The translations under genes were made by a program, and so were the position numbers. The notes under the pieces were generated by a model. It did not search any database and was not told the DNA's origin. It saw nothing but the letters and a program-made list of their open reading frames with translations. Positions 1 to 14,200 of a stretch of DNA of 49,301 bases are shown piece after piece. Source of the DNA: Phoronis australis (lineage: Eukaryota; Phoronida; Phoronidae); assembly GCA_002633005.1 (NCBI GenBank), contig NMRA01000724.1, positions 32,438 through 81,738 of the forward strand. Direction: 5' to 3'. Numbering within the stretch: position 1 is the first letter of the stretch; every line of letters begins with the position of its first letter.

Positions 1-254
1 TTTTAATTCTATGTTTCTGTGGTGCTTTAAGCAACTGGTGTATAGGATGTGCTTGTATTATGAAGATTACTCACATTTTGCCCCTAGCCTATTGAGGAGA
101 CAATGACCATGCCTTTCCATTTTGCTAAGTACAACATACTACATATATGCCCTCTACTGGCCCCTTTATGGTACCAATAAACAACCCTAGAAGGATACCG
201 TATGCGGTGCAATTGTGGACGCATTTCAACACTCTGCGTTGCTCTTGTTGTACT
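1..254. mobile_element. Right-end fragment of the satellite-bearing element
   Basis: It is about 96% identical by eye to 24678-24927 and ends with the same right terminus (CGGTGCAATTGTGGACGCAT and the CTCTGCGTTGCTCTTGTT tail). The match starts at base 1, so it runs on outside the window. Confidence 0.65.
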
Positions 255-2200
255 TTTCAAAAATTTCTAGTTGCATATAATACGCATCACTTCTGTCTTC
301 GTCCATTTCACCTTTGTTTGTCTGTTGTTTTTCTCAATAATCATATGACGGATGGTGATTTAACTTTGCACCTTCTGTTGGCTTTTTGTTATTTTGACAA
401 CAGTATTGTCCATCAGTTTATGGCGAAATGACTTGCGCATTTTGCCGAAACCTGATAGAGGTGTATGTATTATATAATGACTACTATTAGTTTTTGGCAG
501 ATTTTCCTTAGGTCACGATTATTGGCAAAACGGCTTCCCAGATTTTTATGGAATTTGACATGATGTCATGTGATTGGTGTGCATGCTCATCATTTGATTT
601 TCAACAGATTCGATTACTTTAGCACCCCCTTTGAAGTCATTTTAGTTTAGGTATTCCTACATTGACTGAGGTCAAAGCTACTTAACAAACTTTGATGAAA
701 TTTGATACAAGGGTTTATGGCTGGGATGAAACTAGTAGAATATCGCACAGATTAGATTACCGTTGCATCCCGTGATGGCCAGTTTTATTAGTTCTTGAGA
801 AGACAGTGGTTGTTGGCAAAAAGTCTTGACAGATTTTTTGATGGACCTTGACAAACAGATTATTCCTGAAGTAGCAGCTAATTTTCAACTTTGACCTATG
901 TCTTTGTTGCGATATACCAATGAACAACCTAGAAGCGTACTGTTTGCCGTGAAGTTGTCACAGTGGTGATTCGGAATCATTGCAATAGGTTTGGCAATCT
1001 GCATTGTGATTTCAAGAGTACCATGACTTTGATTGTGCTATGTAATATGAAGAAATGGGTTTTCATACTTCATTTTTGCGCTGTTGTCTTTTGCTTAATC
1101 ATTGTCCCCCTGGTAGCATGATTTGCTGTGTGCGCGTTCCTTGGAATGTTAAAAACTTTGAGTTTATGGGACTGAGATCCTGGCTTGCTTAAAAACTTGT
1201 TTTATTTCCTTCCAGAAATCTTTTAGAAGAAATTAGAAATTAGTTTCGTTCTTTGGTTGATTGTCTAGTGCTGAACATTTGTCGTCGACTATTACTTTAT
1301 ACAACATGGACAATGCTGTGTCATGTATACATCACAGTGTGCATGCGTCGGGGTTCAGGTTTACGCTCACAGCATTTAAATTAGAAACTGAATTCAGTAT
1401 GACTCAGTATAAATCTGAGGAAAGTCGAATGTTTTTTTGTGAGTCAATATTTAGCATTTACTTGATTGACCAATTAAGTCAGGTTAGCACCTTCTTCTTA
1501 TATGCAAGTGTCAAAAATTCTGTTGGCACAATTTAGCTAGTTGCATGTAAGCAGATTGCATGTGTTTTTCAGGCAAGTTTCATTTTTTCATGATAGACAA
1601 TCAGAAAGATTGAATGAAATCCGGTCACATGCATCTGATATGCTGAATAGACAATCAGAAAGATTGAATGAAATCCGGCCACATGCATGTGATATGCTGA
1701 ATCTTAGCCTGCCTCTTCTTTTTATGGATGCTCGATTCTCTTAAAAATATTTTGTTTCACACATCTTTTGCAATCTCCACCTGAATTAAGTCACTTTACA
1801 ATGCTCATTTTACAAAATTGAGAATAGAATTTTGAAAAATATTTGAAGCATATAATAAGCTAATGTATTCATTGAAAGTATCCGTTTTGCTTTCAGCACA
1901 ATTTTAGGCAATTTATTTTGCTACGAACAACTGACGTGTTACTGTATGACTGCAAACTAGGTTAATATAGTTGAATGGCTTCTCGTTAAGAAATGACCAG
2001 TTGAGATGTCATCACAAAATTTTTCTACTGTGAGGACCAGGAGAGTTGTCAGGGGACTTCTGAAATGGATTTCCTTATGGTTGCCAAAATTTCAGATTGC
2101 CTTAATTGTAGATTATTAGTTATTCCACCTGTGTGTCTGATGACACAAATTGTGCATTGTGTGAATGGCCAGTGTTATTTTTTAAATTTGTATTTTGTAG
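255..2200. other. Intronic sequence, partly decayed repeat
   Basis: About 255-960 has blocks like GATGAAATTTGATACAAGGG and ends at 910-960 with CAACCTAGAAGCGTACTG, a degraded right terminus of the satellite-bearing element. From 960 to 2200 I see no exon with good borders; it contains the 54-bp tandem duplication at 1595-1702. Confidence 0.35.
1595..1702. repeat. 54-bp tandem duplication, two copies
   Basis: Two adjacent units starting AGACAATCAGAAAGATTGAA, at 1595 and 1649, differ at only a few bases. It is intronic or upstream of the first visible exon. Confidence 0.85.
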
Positions 2201-2281
2201 GTGAATCCAGCAGTGAAGTTGTACCTCAAAAGGATCCAAACGGAAATGCCATGGAACTTGCTGAAACTGTTCCTGCAGATG
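2201..2281 (+). CDS. Linker exon, phase 1-1, 81 nt (first visible exon)
   Basis: It follows a T-rich acceptor ending TTTTGTAG and is followed by GTACGA. It reads from ESSSEVVPQKDPNG to ETVPAD, an acidic low-complexity peptide. It starts in phase 1, so at least one earlier exon must lie outside the window. Confidence 0.6.
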
Positions 2282-5200
2282 GTACGACTGATTTATTTTT
2301 GAAGTGTTGTGTTGGATTAAATAGTGTTAGAACCCTGCTAGAAACTTGTTCTGTTGCAGTTGGAAGCAACAATTGAGCTATGGAAAGTACAGACAAGTTG
2401 TTTTCTGTTTGGAAGAAGTGTTTAAGGGTTAGTCAGTAAATGAAAGGAATGTTAAAATGTGGATACATTTTTTTTTTGAATATTCAAATAACGTCATCAA
2501 TAGAAACGTTCATTAGTTTAAGCAGTGGTTTAAGTATTAATGTTAGAATTTTCTGCAATACTTTCACTCTTAGATGTGTTGGTGATTAACCAACTGTCGA
2601 GTTATTCATTTCCAATGCTTTCAATGGAAAGACCAGTAGGTTGAATGCTCTTAGACTAATGCATAATTTCATCAGTATGGGTGCATATTGCTGTCACCTC
2701 TGTCATAAGTAGGCCATTATCCTCAGCTGTAGCTTTTAAATCCTTTGAATGTTTTTTCACAACATTTGGCTAACTTCTTTATCAAGAATAAAGATAAAGT
2801 CTACAACTTCTTGTTGTAAATCTTTCATGTTTTTGAAGTGTACCCCCCTATATGCTGAACTTCTTGGGAAAAGAAGTTTAAGTTTGTGAAATTCAACAAT
2901 TGTGTTCTTGTGGATAAAAGAACAATACTCATAATTGAAGACAAATATTGTTGCCTTTTTGAACTCTAGTTTGTCATAAATTTACCAAAAACGTCATTTT
3001 TTATCACATTTATGTTACAGTCAGATTTATACCACGTACATTAAACTCATATTTTTAGTAAGTATATCAAAGGTGGCCCATTTTTAGACCATGACTGGTT
3101 CCGTTTAACAGTGTACTTTGTGGTTGTCTACTATTGAGACTAACAATGGTAGTTGATCTCTGAAATGAGGTCTGCCAAATTTGACACTACCAACTGAGCA
3201 TTCTGAAGTCTACAGGTTCTTCCCATAACATTTCATTGTCATGAGGCAATTAAGTCACTTACAAGGGTCTTAAATATTTTGATAACCAGTTTTCTCCACG
3301 GAATAACAGGTTTCAAACTGGTTCTCAAAATCTGGGAGCCATGTAAGTGACTATTGCACAATTAAAATAGTTGCCATATTAGTTTTTTAAACGTTGATTT
3401 CTAAGCTGCAAATATGAAACTTGGCCAACATTTGTTTTGAGGTATCTACTAAGTACAAACGACACAGTCAAATAGAGATACAGTCAAATTGAGATCAGAA
3501 TTGCCTTAATCTTTATTTTGTTCAGAAATTTGGCAAAATTAGTTTTGACTTGGCCAGTATATTTTGTGTTAAACAGTTGAAGAATAATTGTGACCTGTTT
3601 TTGCTTGCAGCTTGTGTGTCTGCTTTGGGTGACTCTTCATTTTGATAATTGTTTGCCTGGTTTACACATTTTAATATTTTGTTTTTTCTATAGGTGCAGG
3701 AGAGCCCCGTGGGTCTGGTGCACCCGAAGAGAGTAAGTTCTCTGAAAATCCACTTCACATTTCCTGTTCAAATGCTGTCTAAGACTTGACTACGAAAACC
3801 ATCTCTCATACATTTTAGTGCTTAAGTGACCGAAATTTTGGACGCCACTTTCTGCGTGTCGTTTTTTTGGTCACTTGTACTAAAAACTGGCTGTTGCAAG
3901 AACAGCTCGGATTGGCTGGGGTTCAATTTCTGTGGTTATATGTGTGTGTGTGCATGCATGCACCCACATAGATGAGCATGTGTGGTAAGTTTTTTGGTGT
4001 GTGTTAAGGAGGCTGTTTTTATCCATGGTCAGAAGCAAAGGGGTTATCATAACGGTAGTTGTCTTTCAGTCTGTACGTCTGTACAGTGACGAATATACTG
4101 TGTTTTGCCCTGTGAACTCATATAGGTTTTGAGTTATTCATAGGTGCAGATAGTTGAGATGGGTGTAAAATTGGATGTGGGCGTTTATACATGTCCGTAC
4201 AAACTCCCACGAGTCAAGTATACTGACTTCTCCCACCTGACCGTGCAAACTTCAGGATCATCCCTTGACAAGTATTGATCAGCTGGATTCTACATTTGTT
4301 AGAGCTTGTGCATTTTGGTTTTAGGTGTTTTTTGCCATTAGCTGTCTAGTTTCTTAATAACCACTCGCACTCTCACATTGCGAGGTGTTTTTCACGAAAT
4401 GTCAAAAATGAGAAAATGAGATACTTCAAAAGCATATATTAACAATATTTGCATCAAACTGACTTATCGATCAAAATGACTTGTAGGGTCTTGTGGATTT
4501 TTTAGGAAAGTTTTTGAAAAGTGGGGTGGGTGTTAAAAAGAATGCCTCACAAGTTGTTAGTAGGCGTTAAAGTAAGCAGTGGGCATTTACATGACAGTAT
4601 AGGGTACTCTTGAGTATGCAACTTCTACATATCAAAAGGGTTTCGATAAAAACTTCCGAAAAAAGGATGCTTGTGAAATGACATTCTTGGTGTTGTTTAA
4701 TTTTGATTTTATTACAATCGACAACTGTTGCTGTTGGCTGCCAGAAATTTAGTGAAATCCACAGTGGTGGCTTTTTAATCAGTTAAGTACGCTTAAAGTG
4801 TGCCAGCTCTTGTCAAGGGAATTTAACCCATGTAGAAGAATGTTATACCGCAACCCTTTTGCCAGGTTGAGGGTTCAAGTCTGCGAATGGACTGCCTTAA
4901 AAAAATCAGTTTTTTCATCCATAATATTCCTTTAAAGTACATTTCTTTCTGTGTTCTTCTCTAAAAGGGAATTGGTCATTTTGGTCGGATTTCCCATTTG
5001 TTTTGATGCTTCAGATTTCAGTATTAACATTTTTTTGATGATGTTTGTTCAAATTTTATTTCCTATTTCCTATTTCTGTTACAGTCGTTATTTCAAGGAA
5101 TGGTTCAGGTAATGTAGATTTTAAAACAGTCTCAGGCTCGATTTTATTTTCTTCTGTCATTGCAAGTCCTTAGCATCAATTTAGGAATCCACTTAACTGC

Positions 5201-8200
5201 CAGTAAATTACTAGTCTATGTGTGTTGTGCATGACGTGTTGTAAACAAGCATGTGCGTGCATGTCAATCATGTACATTTTCAAAAAGAATCGTAATAAAA
5301 GGCAACTTACCGTCGTAACTGCTTTCATAATTAAAAAACAGCTATGACCCCTCTTTTGTTTTCAACATATGGGGACCACATGACTGTGAAGTTGTTCAGG
5401 AGTCAGTGCAACAACGTTAACAAATAAACAACAAAGTAGTACCGCTTGACATCTCATTTGTGGTCCTCAGAACTGGGACTGTGGGGCTAATTTAACAAAG
5501 TCTGAGCTTAAGGCATGGCACCGTTTTCCCCTGTGATTAGCTTCTTTGTAGTTTTTACAGTTACTGTATGAACTATTAGAATCTACGTGCCAATGTTTTT
5601 GTTATTTGCCGTGCAGTAATGCAACGCAACTTTGATTTTGGTTACTCAAATTGAGCTCTTAGTAACTTTCCACAACTGCGATTTTTATGCGCCCACATAT
5701 TTATATGTGGTCGCATATTGCCGTCATCTCTGTGTGGGCGTTTGGCGTCTGCAGTTGCATCTCCTAAACCCATCACAGAATCTTGATGAGATTTGGCTGA
5801 TGTGTTCCTATGAAGCTGAAGACGGACGACGATGAATTTCAGACCTCACCTAGTGGCCATTTTTACTGTTTTCGAGTCTTTTTTTGGCATCCGCTGATCT
5901 ATCAACCAAACCGCTCTAGGGATGATTTTGAAAATTGGCATATATGTTCTTACTGTGAGGAGGGCGACTGATGATGATTTTATGATGACTTCTACTACTG
6001 TGACGCCTCCTAGTGGTAGTTTTGTTTGTTTTTGTGCCCATGGCTCTATCTCCTAAACCCCTCACAGGATCTTATTGAGATTTGGCAGATATGTTCCCAT
6101 GAAGCTGATGACGGATGACACTGAATTTCGGACCTCTCCGACTACTGGTGTGCCCCCTAGTGGCAATTTTAATTTTTTTACTCTTACCTCTGTAGATTTG
6201 GAGGCCCTCAGCAGATTTTCATAAAATTTGCAGTTAGACAATGTAGGATGATGCCATCCTACCGTTTTCAGACGGATTCGGGGTACTTTGCGCCACCTTG
6301 TGGCCATTTTTACTGTTTTCAAGACTGTTTTTTGGCGTCCCCATTCTATCAACCAAACCACTCTGGGGATGATTTTGAAAATTGGCATATATGTTCTTAT
6401 TGTAAAGAGGGCAGCTGACGATGATTTTCCGATGATTTGGACTACTGTGGCACCTCCTAGTGGCGGTTTTGTTTGTTTTTGCACCCATGGCCGTATCTCC
6501 TAAATGCTCCTCAGGATCTTTATTGAATTTTGCTACATTTTGAGGATGACTACTTTCAAACGGATCGGTCTACTGGTGGGTCCCCTAGTGGCAATTTTAG
6601 TTTTTTACGTTTCTGAATCTTAAAAAGTTGTCCATGGATTTTCATAAAATTTGGCAGTTAGGTATCTATTAGTGAGGTGTTGCTATCATCCGCTTTTCGG
6701 TAAAATTCGATGCATTTTGCACCACCTTGTGATCATTTTTACTGTTTTCGAGTCTTATTATTTGGTGTCCTCCCCTCTGTCAACCAAACCACTCTAAGGA
6801 TGGTTGTGGAATTTGGCATTGGTGTTGGACTTCCTAATGTGAAGAGGAAGTCTGACGATGATTTTCCGACGACTTTATCTACTTTGGCGCCAGTTAGTGG
6901 CAGTTATGTTTTTTGTGCTTGTAGCCTGTTAGTGGTGAGTTCATTTTTTCGTTTTCCTCTGTTGTCTCAGAAGTTCTTCGACAGAGTTTTATGAAATTTG
7001 ATAATTAGCTTTGATGACAAATACAAGTTCTTGGATGGATTCGACATATTTTGCGCTTTCTGGTTGCCATGTTTATGTTCCAAATAAACGCCTCTAGAAG
7101 CACACCGTAAGCGGTGCATTGGTGGGCGCATTTCAATGCTCTACGTTGCTCTTGTTGTATTTGTTTTGTAACCTTAGTGTTTGGATCATCAAGTGCAAAG
7201 TTGGATTTTAATGTACTGTAATCTGTCAATCATCATTCTTTCTAAGCTAGCACAAAAGTCAAAGATAATTATCTTAAATTCGTATTGCGGGTGTTGAATG
7301 TGAAGTTGGATTTCAGGCCCAGATCTGTTGAGTTGAGGTGGTACCATGAGTAATGTCAAGTGAATGGCACAATAGATCTTTATTGGATTGCCTATAGCCT
7401 AGGTCACAACTGGTCATACAGACTTCTACATGCAAAAAGGATGCAAAGAAACAAAAAAAAAACAGTGCAGGTGGTCTGATGTCATTTGCGGTGCATCAGA
7501 CATGCGCATGCCTCATGGTTGGGCCCATTGCACAAAACACCTGAGCAAAAGCACAAGAGCCCAATTATGGCTCCTCGTGAAGAAAGTTTTCAAGTCTGCC
7601 AGTCTCCTTTAGGAAAACGGACAGACGTTTCCATTTGTTGCCATGCACTATATGTTGTAGGCATGTAACAGTGCCATCCAGTAGGTTGCTCCTTAGCCTA
7701 TAAAAAGCTGGGCAAGACTCTACCAGGTGTTTAGGAGATTCTACGTCAGTACCACACTCAGGACACACAGGGCTCCCCATATGCCCAGTAATGTGTCTGT
7801 GTCGGGCTAGGTTGCAGTGGCCCGTCAAAATTTGAGTGACATGTTTTATACCCAATCTATCTAGACTCAGAAGGCTTTTTGAACCTTTTGGTTCGATCAC
7901 ATTGGGAAAATTCTCCTTGGTCTCTCTGCAGGAGTTAGTGATGCCCACTGGGCTGCTGACTGGGTATGTACCCAGTTGCGTATACTCATCCTGCAACATC
8001 CGTGAGATACCGGGATAGCAGGTTCAGGCACAAAATGCAGAACGCTTGCTCCTATCTGTACGAGTGTGTCTGCATTCTCATTGCCATCAATTCCCACATG
8101 GGCCCTGACCCAGCGTATATTGACGGTTCTTTCAACTGCAAAGAAACACATGGAGGGTGCTATTTTTTGAGCCTTAAACAGGCCGCAAAAGGTTCTTGGT

Positions 8201-11200
8201 CCTATCAAACTAATACTTCTCATTTTTGTGCACCCACATATTTATATGAAATTTCGCAAGTTTGTTTCTGTGTCGCTTACGACAGATGACGTGTTTCGGA
8301 TCAATCTGAATACTGCTGTGCCTCCTAGTGGCAATCTATTTTTAGCGTCTGTATCTTCGTAGTTCCTTGATGGATTCTCATGAAATTCAGCAAACAGGAT
8401 TTTAATATGGAGACAATGATGCCATTCCTTTTTTGGATGGATTTGAAGGATTTTACGCCACCTTGTGGGCATTTTTGTTATTTTTGCATCCATTTTCTGG
8501 CGTCCACCTCCCTATCTGCCATACTGCTTACGTTCGGAGAATTTACAGCTGTGCTCCTGACGAGGAGGCCATGACTGAAGTAGAACTTCGGACAGGTCCG
8601 ACTACTGTGTTGCCCCCTAGTAGTGATATTTTTGTTTTGCATCTGAGACCAAATCTCCTTAACCCTTTGAAGGAGCTTTGTGAAATTTGAAGGATATTAT
8701 CCTTTGGTACCGACGACAACTGGTAACAAATGTCAAATTAATCCAAATACCACTGTGCCCCTTTTGGTTACAATGTGTTTTTTTTTTACCTCTGTATATT
8801 CGGAGTTTGGCAAATAGATGACAACACCGTCCCATTTTGGGACAGGTTTGATGCTTTCTGCCCCACCTGGTGGCCATTTAAAAATTTTGTATATGTTTTT
8901 TACGTCTGCCTCTACCAAACCACTCAAAGGACAATTATGAAAATTGATGGTTGTGTTTCTGATGCGAGGAGCCTGGCTGACATTGATTTTCGGATGTTTT
9001 TGTCTATTCTGGCAACTTTGCTGTTTTGCATCTATAGCTGTATCTCGTTACACCTTTGCAAAATTTGACAGATGGTAAGAGATGACAGTGAGTTTCAGAC
9101 CAGTCAAACTATAGCTGTTCCCCATAGTGTCAATTGTTGTTTATGACTGTTTGCGAACTTTATGTCTTAGGAGTTTCTTGGCTTATTTTCATGAAGTTTG
9201 GCATATAGTTGTGTACTACAAAAACTATGCCACATTTTCAATTCAGACGAGTTTGACGCATTCTGCACCTTCTAATGGCCATTTTTATGATACTAAAAAC
9301 AGCCATAGAAGCACATTGCTCTTGTTCTATGATGCGGGAATTCTAATATTGCGCGGCCAAAAGTCGTTTGACTGTTTGTGACCTAAGCTTCACTACCTGT
9401 TGTCAGTGTTGTGTTTGAATCATCTTCTTCAAAGTGTTTTCAATTGTTTCTCAATAAGGCGTTCTTGTGGTTTTTTGTAGCTGGTGATGGAGCCACACGT
9501 GAACCCCCAGGTAATCAAAAACTTTCTCAGAAATTTTCATGAAGAGAATTCATTTTTCAAAAGTTAGCGCTAGTAAAATACATTGCCCTGCCTTTTAGAA
9601 TGCAATCACTCAGGTTGTGTGAGACCTTAATTTCCCAATGATGCCATGATACTGATGAACTGGGAAAAGTTTCTCAAATAGTATTATCGGCTGTTTGTCC
9701 TTTTGTCTTTTGGCTAAAAATTAATCTCGGGATAGCCTGTTTCATGAAAATCAGGCTATGGCTGAAAATCAGGAAATTTGTCTACAACTCGAAGTCAAAA
9801 GACAAAAATCGGTGAACAGCAGGCAAAATGGAGAAATGCAAGATGAAAAATCACAGTTTGGCTGTTCGTAGTCAGATCTCTGATTTTTGGCTAAGGACAC
9901 TAGACTCTCCGTGATTAGGCCCCAGATCTCTGGTGTTGGTCCATTCAGATGATTATTGAGTTTGCTTTCGTAGTAAGCATCACCCTGTGAATACTACATC
10001 ATCTATGGCCAGGGGAAATAAGAAGGCCTGAAAAGATCTGCAAGCCATCTGGCACAGGTTTTACGACTATTCAGTTGACACATAGATCTGGTTTAATCTA
10101 TCTAATTTGAGTGAAAATAATTGCTTAATAAGTTCATCATTTTTCATTCTTGAACTGTTCCTAACATTGTTGTGAATGCCCATAATTTCTCAAAATTATG
10201 TCTGACTGCTAGCTATATGTAGGGTATACGACTTAAAATTGATATATTGCATTTATTTGATACTTCTTATCTTTTATAAAAAATTTTTTAAAAATTATCT
10301 TTCAGCCACATTTTCTCCTAAATTGGTGAGATTTTACGGTTTCTACATTGGGAAATTTTTATTGTCTGTACTGATTTTGCTGTTATTTTGTTTTTCTTGT
10401 ATTGTAGGACTGATCAGACGTAAATCGTCAGGTAAGGGTCTTTGACTGTGACTGCTGGTTTTGTGTTTGCAATCATTCATGCAAACAATTTACAAAAAAT
10501 GCCCACCATGGCAGGTACATGGGCATGCTCAGCTAAGTGTTAACAGGGCTTGGAATTTTCCGCAGAAACGCGGATTTCCGCTTTTTTCAAATATTCTGTC
10601 CGCGCATTTTATTATACTTCCGCGTAAAAAAAATTGGATTTGATATAAAATTTCTGCGGCAAATTCCTTTCTTACCGCGGCGTTGCAGCCGACGTTCACC
10701 TCGAAAAGCGGAAGTTGCTCTTTATGTTTCAGTGGAACGTAAATTGTCAACATTGCCGGGGCATCTGGGATAGCGTGGTGGGATTTTCAATGGCGTCTCG
10801 TGTTATTGTAAACCGCGGCGACAAATACTACGGCTCTGCAGCCAAAAATGTGTGGGTTGGGAGTGGACGGACAAGCTAAAAGGACGCAGACGCATGCTAC
10901 TGATGGTGGTAACGTTTTTTTTTAGTCCTCCCGATTTTTGTCGGGGGAAAGGTTCACATTGACCATTTCAAGGCTGGGTAGCGCGCATGATTTGGGCCGT
11001 AAAAGTTTCCGCGTTGTTTGTCATTGGTCATTCCAAGCCCTGTGTTAAGCTTTGAATGTGCTCTCACCATGAGCGTCTATCTGTCCGGTGTCTGCTACAG
11101 TTTATCCTCGCTCAGGGTCTTAATGAGTATCAGCAGATGAAGTTGACGACAGATGACGAGCAGGGGCGGATCCAGGATTTTGAGTTGGGAGGGGGGGCAG

Positions 11201-14200
11201 GGCAGAGTATTGGTCAGGATTTTGCCCATCAGACGTTCTCTCTCCGGAACTGCCAAATGGAAATTGGGAGAAATTTAGGGGGGCCATGGCCTTCTTGGCA
11301 CCTTTCTAAATCCGCCACTGATGATGTGATAGGTTTTTTGTGAGGATGGCAGCAAGGCCTTTGAATTTGCGGACAACTTCATTGTATTTTAGGCCAACAA
11401 GTGTTCTTGTTTTCTAACTAACAAACATCCCTAGAAGCATACCGATTGTGCTTCTGTTGTCGTGGGTGCATTTCAGTGCTTTGCATTGTTGTTCTGTTTT
11501 AATTTTAATTTTCTATTCTCTGTCCAAAAAGCATACAGATTTAAATTCTTACCAAATCGGAATTGATTGATTGAGGTGATGATTACATTTCATTCAAATT
11601 TTTAACACATTCACAATTTAGTTCTAGAAATGAGTCACCATCAGTATAGTAATTGGTGCCTAAGTTTCAGGGACCAAGTAAACTTTAAATCTAATCAGAT
11701 GACAAATGACAGCAATGAAAATAGTGGCAGTTTGTTAAGAGCAAGTGAAACAGAATTTGGTTTTGTTACATGCAGTCGTTCCAGTGGCTTACGGTGTGAT
11801 AACATACTCATCATCCCCAGCTACTCTGCATATGAAACTGTATACACCAAAAAGCTACTTTTGCCGCTGCACTTAACCAGTCTGGACAAGTAGTTAATTC
11901 AGCTAGTTTTACGGAGAATTGTGTTCAGTCGTCATAACGATATTCTGGGTCATTTTGGCATGTAGAAATTTTTGATTTTCACGGAGTAATTTAATGTTAA
12001 GGAAACCGATTAAACGATCCATCACTTTAATTGTATTAAAGGTCTTCAGTTGTACAAGCCGGACTACAAGAGGTCATCGTCCAGAAATAGTGACCCAGAG
12101 ACCACCCCATTCTTGGAGACTGGCGTCAGTGAAGGTGATGGTGAAGATTCTTGATTCAATTAATTTGTAAATTAAGCAGTTCTTTTTTTTAAAATCATGC
12201 CAAGATTTGTCGATAGTATCAATGGTATTAACTAGTTAGCCTTTGGTATGCTCGGTCTTGATCCTGTGACCTGCTTAAGACAATGTATGACTTTCAAATA
12301 AATTTCCCTCTAAATATACCTAGCCTGTGTTTCCTTGGATTACATTTCGCAGCCTATTGGTATTGTACCCTTTTGGCAATATTATGTAATATTTTTAATT
12401 GGACACTAGCCAGTTATAGGAGTCCTGCATTTTGAGAACCAGTTGCATGCCTGTTGTTTAGTAGAAGGAGCTGGTTCTCAAAATGTGGAATCTCTGTAGG
12501 TGACTAATACCCTACTTGTGTTATTGTAAGTAAATCTCATGTTAACGCATGTTTTCAGTCATGCTCTCCTGTGAATAGTGCATATTGTCGTGTGTGTCCG
12601 TGTGTCTCTGCATCCAGTCATCCTGTTTTCACCATTATAAATTTGTAAGAGCTTTTGTGAATTTCGTAAACCTAGAGTTGGTTATGGAAGATAGTTTACT
12701 ACATGGTTTGCTTGAGGGCGCATGTCAACGTCTTGCTCCTGTTTATCAAGGTACATTCAAGATCAAGATGTCGTTACTTTCTTTCAGTTTTTGTTCAACA
12801 GCCTTCACCCTCGCCTCAGGTTTTTCCCCGCCGACCACTTGGGGAAGTAAAAGGTACATTCAAGTGTGCATTTTTGTGTAATTGCCACTTTCCTAAGTTG
12901 TTGTTCAAACATTGCGTTCCATGCACATTACTGCTAAATTTCAAAGCAAGATTCGTGTACCTCACTGTCCAAGATTCAGAGACCCTTAAACTATTGTTAG
13001 TCTGTGCTCAAATTATCTGAATGGAGTAATTGATTTTTGCTAAGATCAATGTATAAAATGGGCGTGACAATTTTCCAAACACATTTATCACGCTCAAAAA
13101 TGTCACAAGTTTGAGTTGTGGTTTTACACGTATGTATATGTGTTGGTGCATATTGTCATCGTCCTGTTTGCCAGTTGGTCGGTTGTCCATTCAAAACCCC
13201 CTAATTCAAGTCATGATTGATTTGACAATTGTAGAACCCCTGGTTTCTATTAAAGATTTCAACATGACATTTGTCGTCCACAAATTTCGATGTATTCAAA
13301 CCATGCTTACTTTTCAACAGTAAATTAATTTTTTTGTTTTTACTGTTTACTAAATCAATTCTATCTTCTTTATGGACGAAAAACAAGTGAAGTATTGTAA
13401 TAATATTACTTTTTATGTTCTCTTTCTTCATTCACAAAGTTAGTGCCTATCTCTTTGCTTACGAGTGTTAAAGCTTTCAACTGGATCATTGAGCATTTGG
13501 GCACTGACTAACTTATCAATCTGTAGGAATAAAAATTCAGTCATAAACTCATAACATCTCACCTAAAACTTGCTTTTAGCACCTAATAACCCTGTTCTTG
13601 GGGCATGTCCAGTTGACTTCATTTTCTTAACCCATGTCACATATCCAAAGATGGCTGGTTGTGTGTAAACACTCGCAGCTAATTTTTGCTGTACGATAAA
13701 AAATTAAGCTTTTCTTATGTAATATTAAGAGGGTAAATGTAATTTGTGAGTTTAGACAAAATAAACTTCACCATGTTTGTTTTTAGCCAAATTAGCTGTA
13801 GAAAGTTGAGAACAATTACTGATAACAATACGAATCATCATCTCAAGGAAATAGAAAATCCACACCAGGATCACAACTAATCAGCTAGTGAAAACAATCT
13901 GATACCAGTATGAACTTTGTAAGTGAGGTTAAAGAGCAAATAACTTTTATATCTGAGAATTTTAATTTTTTTTGAGAATTTTGCTGATTATGGTAAACTT
14001 TTGCAGCATAGAAATGGGAAAAAGAATTTCATGTTTCTAAGGCTACCTGGAGACAGTGAAAATTAGAAATTGAATTACTCTAATGAAATGAAGCTTAGGG
14101 TGTGAGTGTTGTGCACTCATGTATTGCGCACTAATGTTTGAAATTGCCAGAATGTTGATTTCTTTTCCACATTACTGTTCTTTTTTTGAAAACCTTTAGA

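Larger units (their letters stand above)
5109..9480. other. Intron occupied mostly by mobile elements
   Basis: In order it holds about 580 bp of unrecognised DNA, the inverted-repeat element at 5687-7160, about 270 bp unassigned, the retrotransposon fragment at 7565-8223 and a decayed repeat copy at 8226-9330. No host exon was recognised inside. Confidence 0.55.

Noticed and set aside
2065-2376. 103-codon ORF as a stand-alone gene
   Set aside because: Only its central part (2201-2281) has exon borders and fits the death-domain gene; the flanks are intron.
6062-6503. ORFs of 71-140 codons in the satellite region, in several frames
   Set aside because: They arise from the 445-bp repeat units, recur in other copies with stops, and show no protein family.
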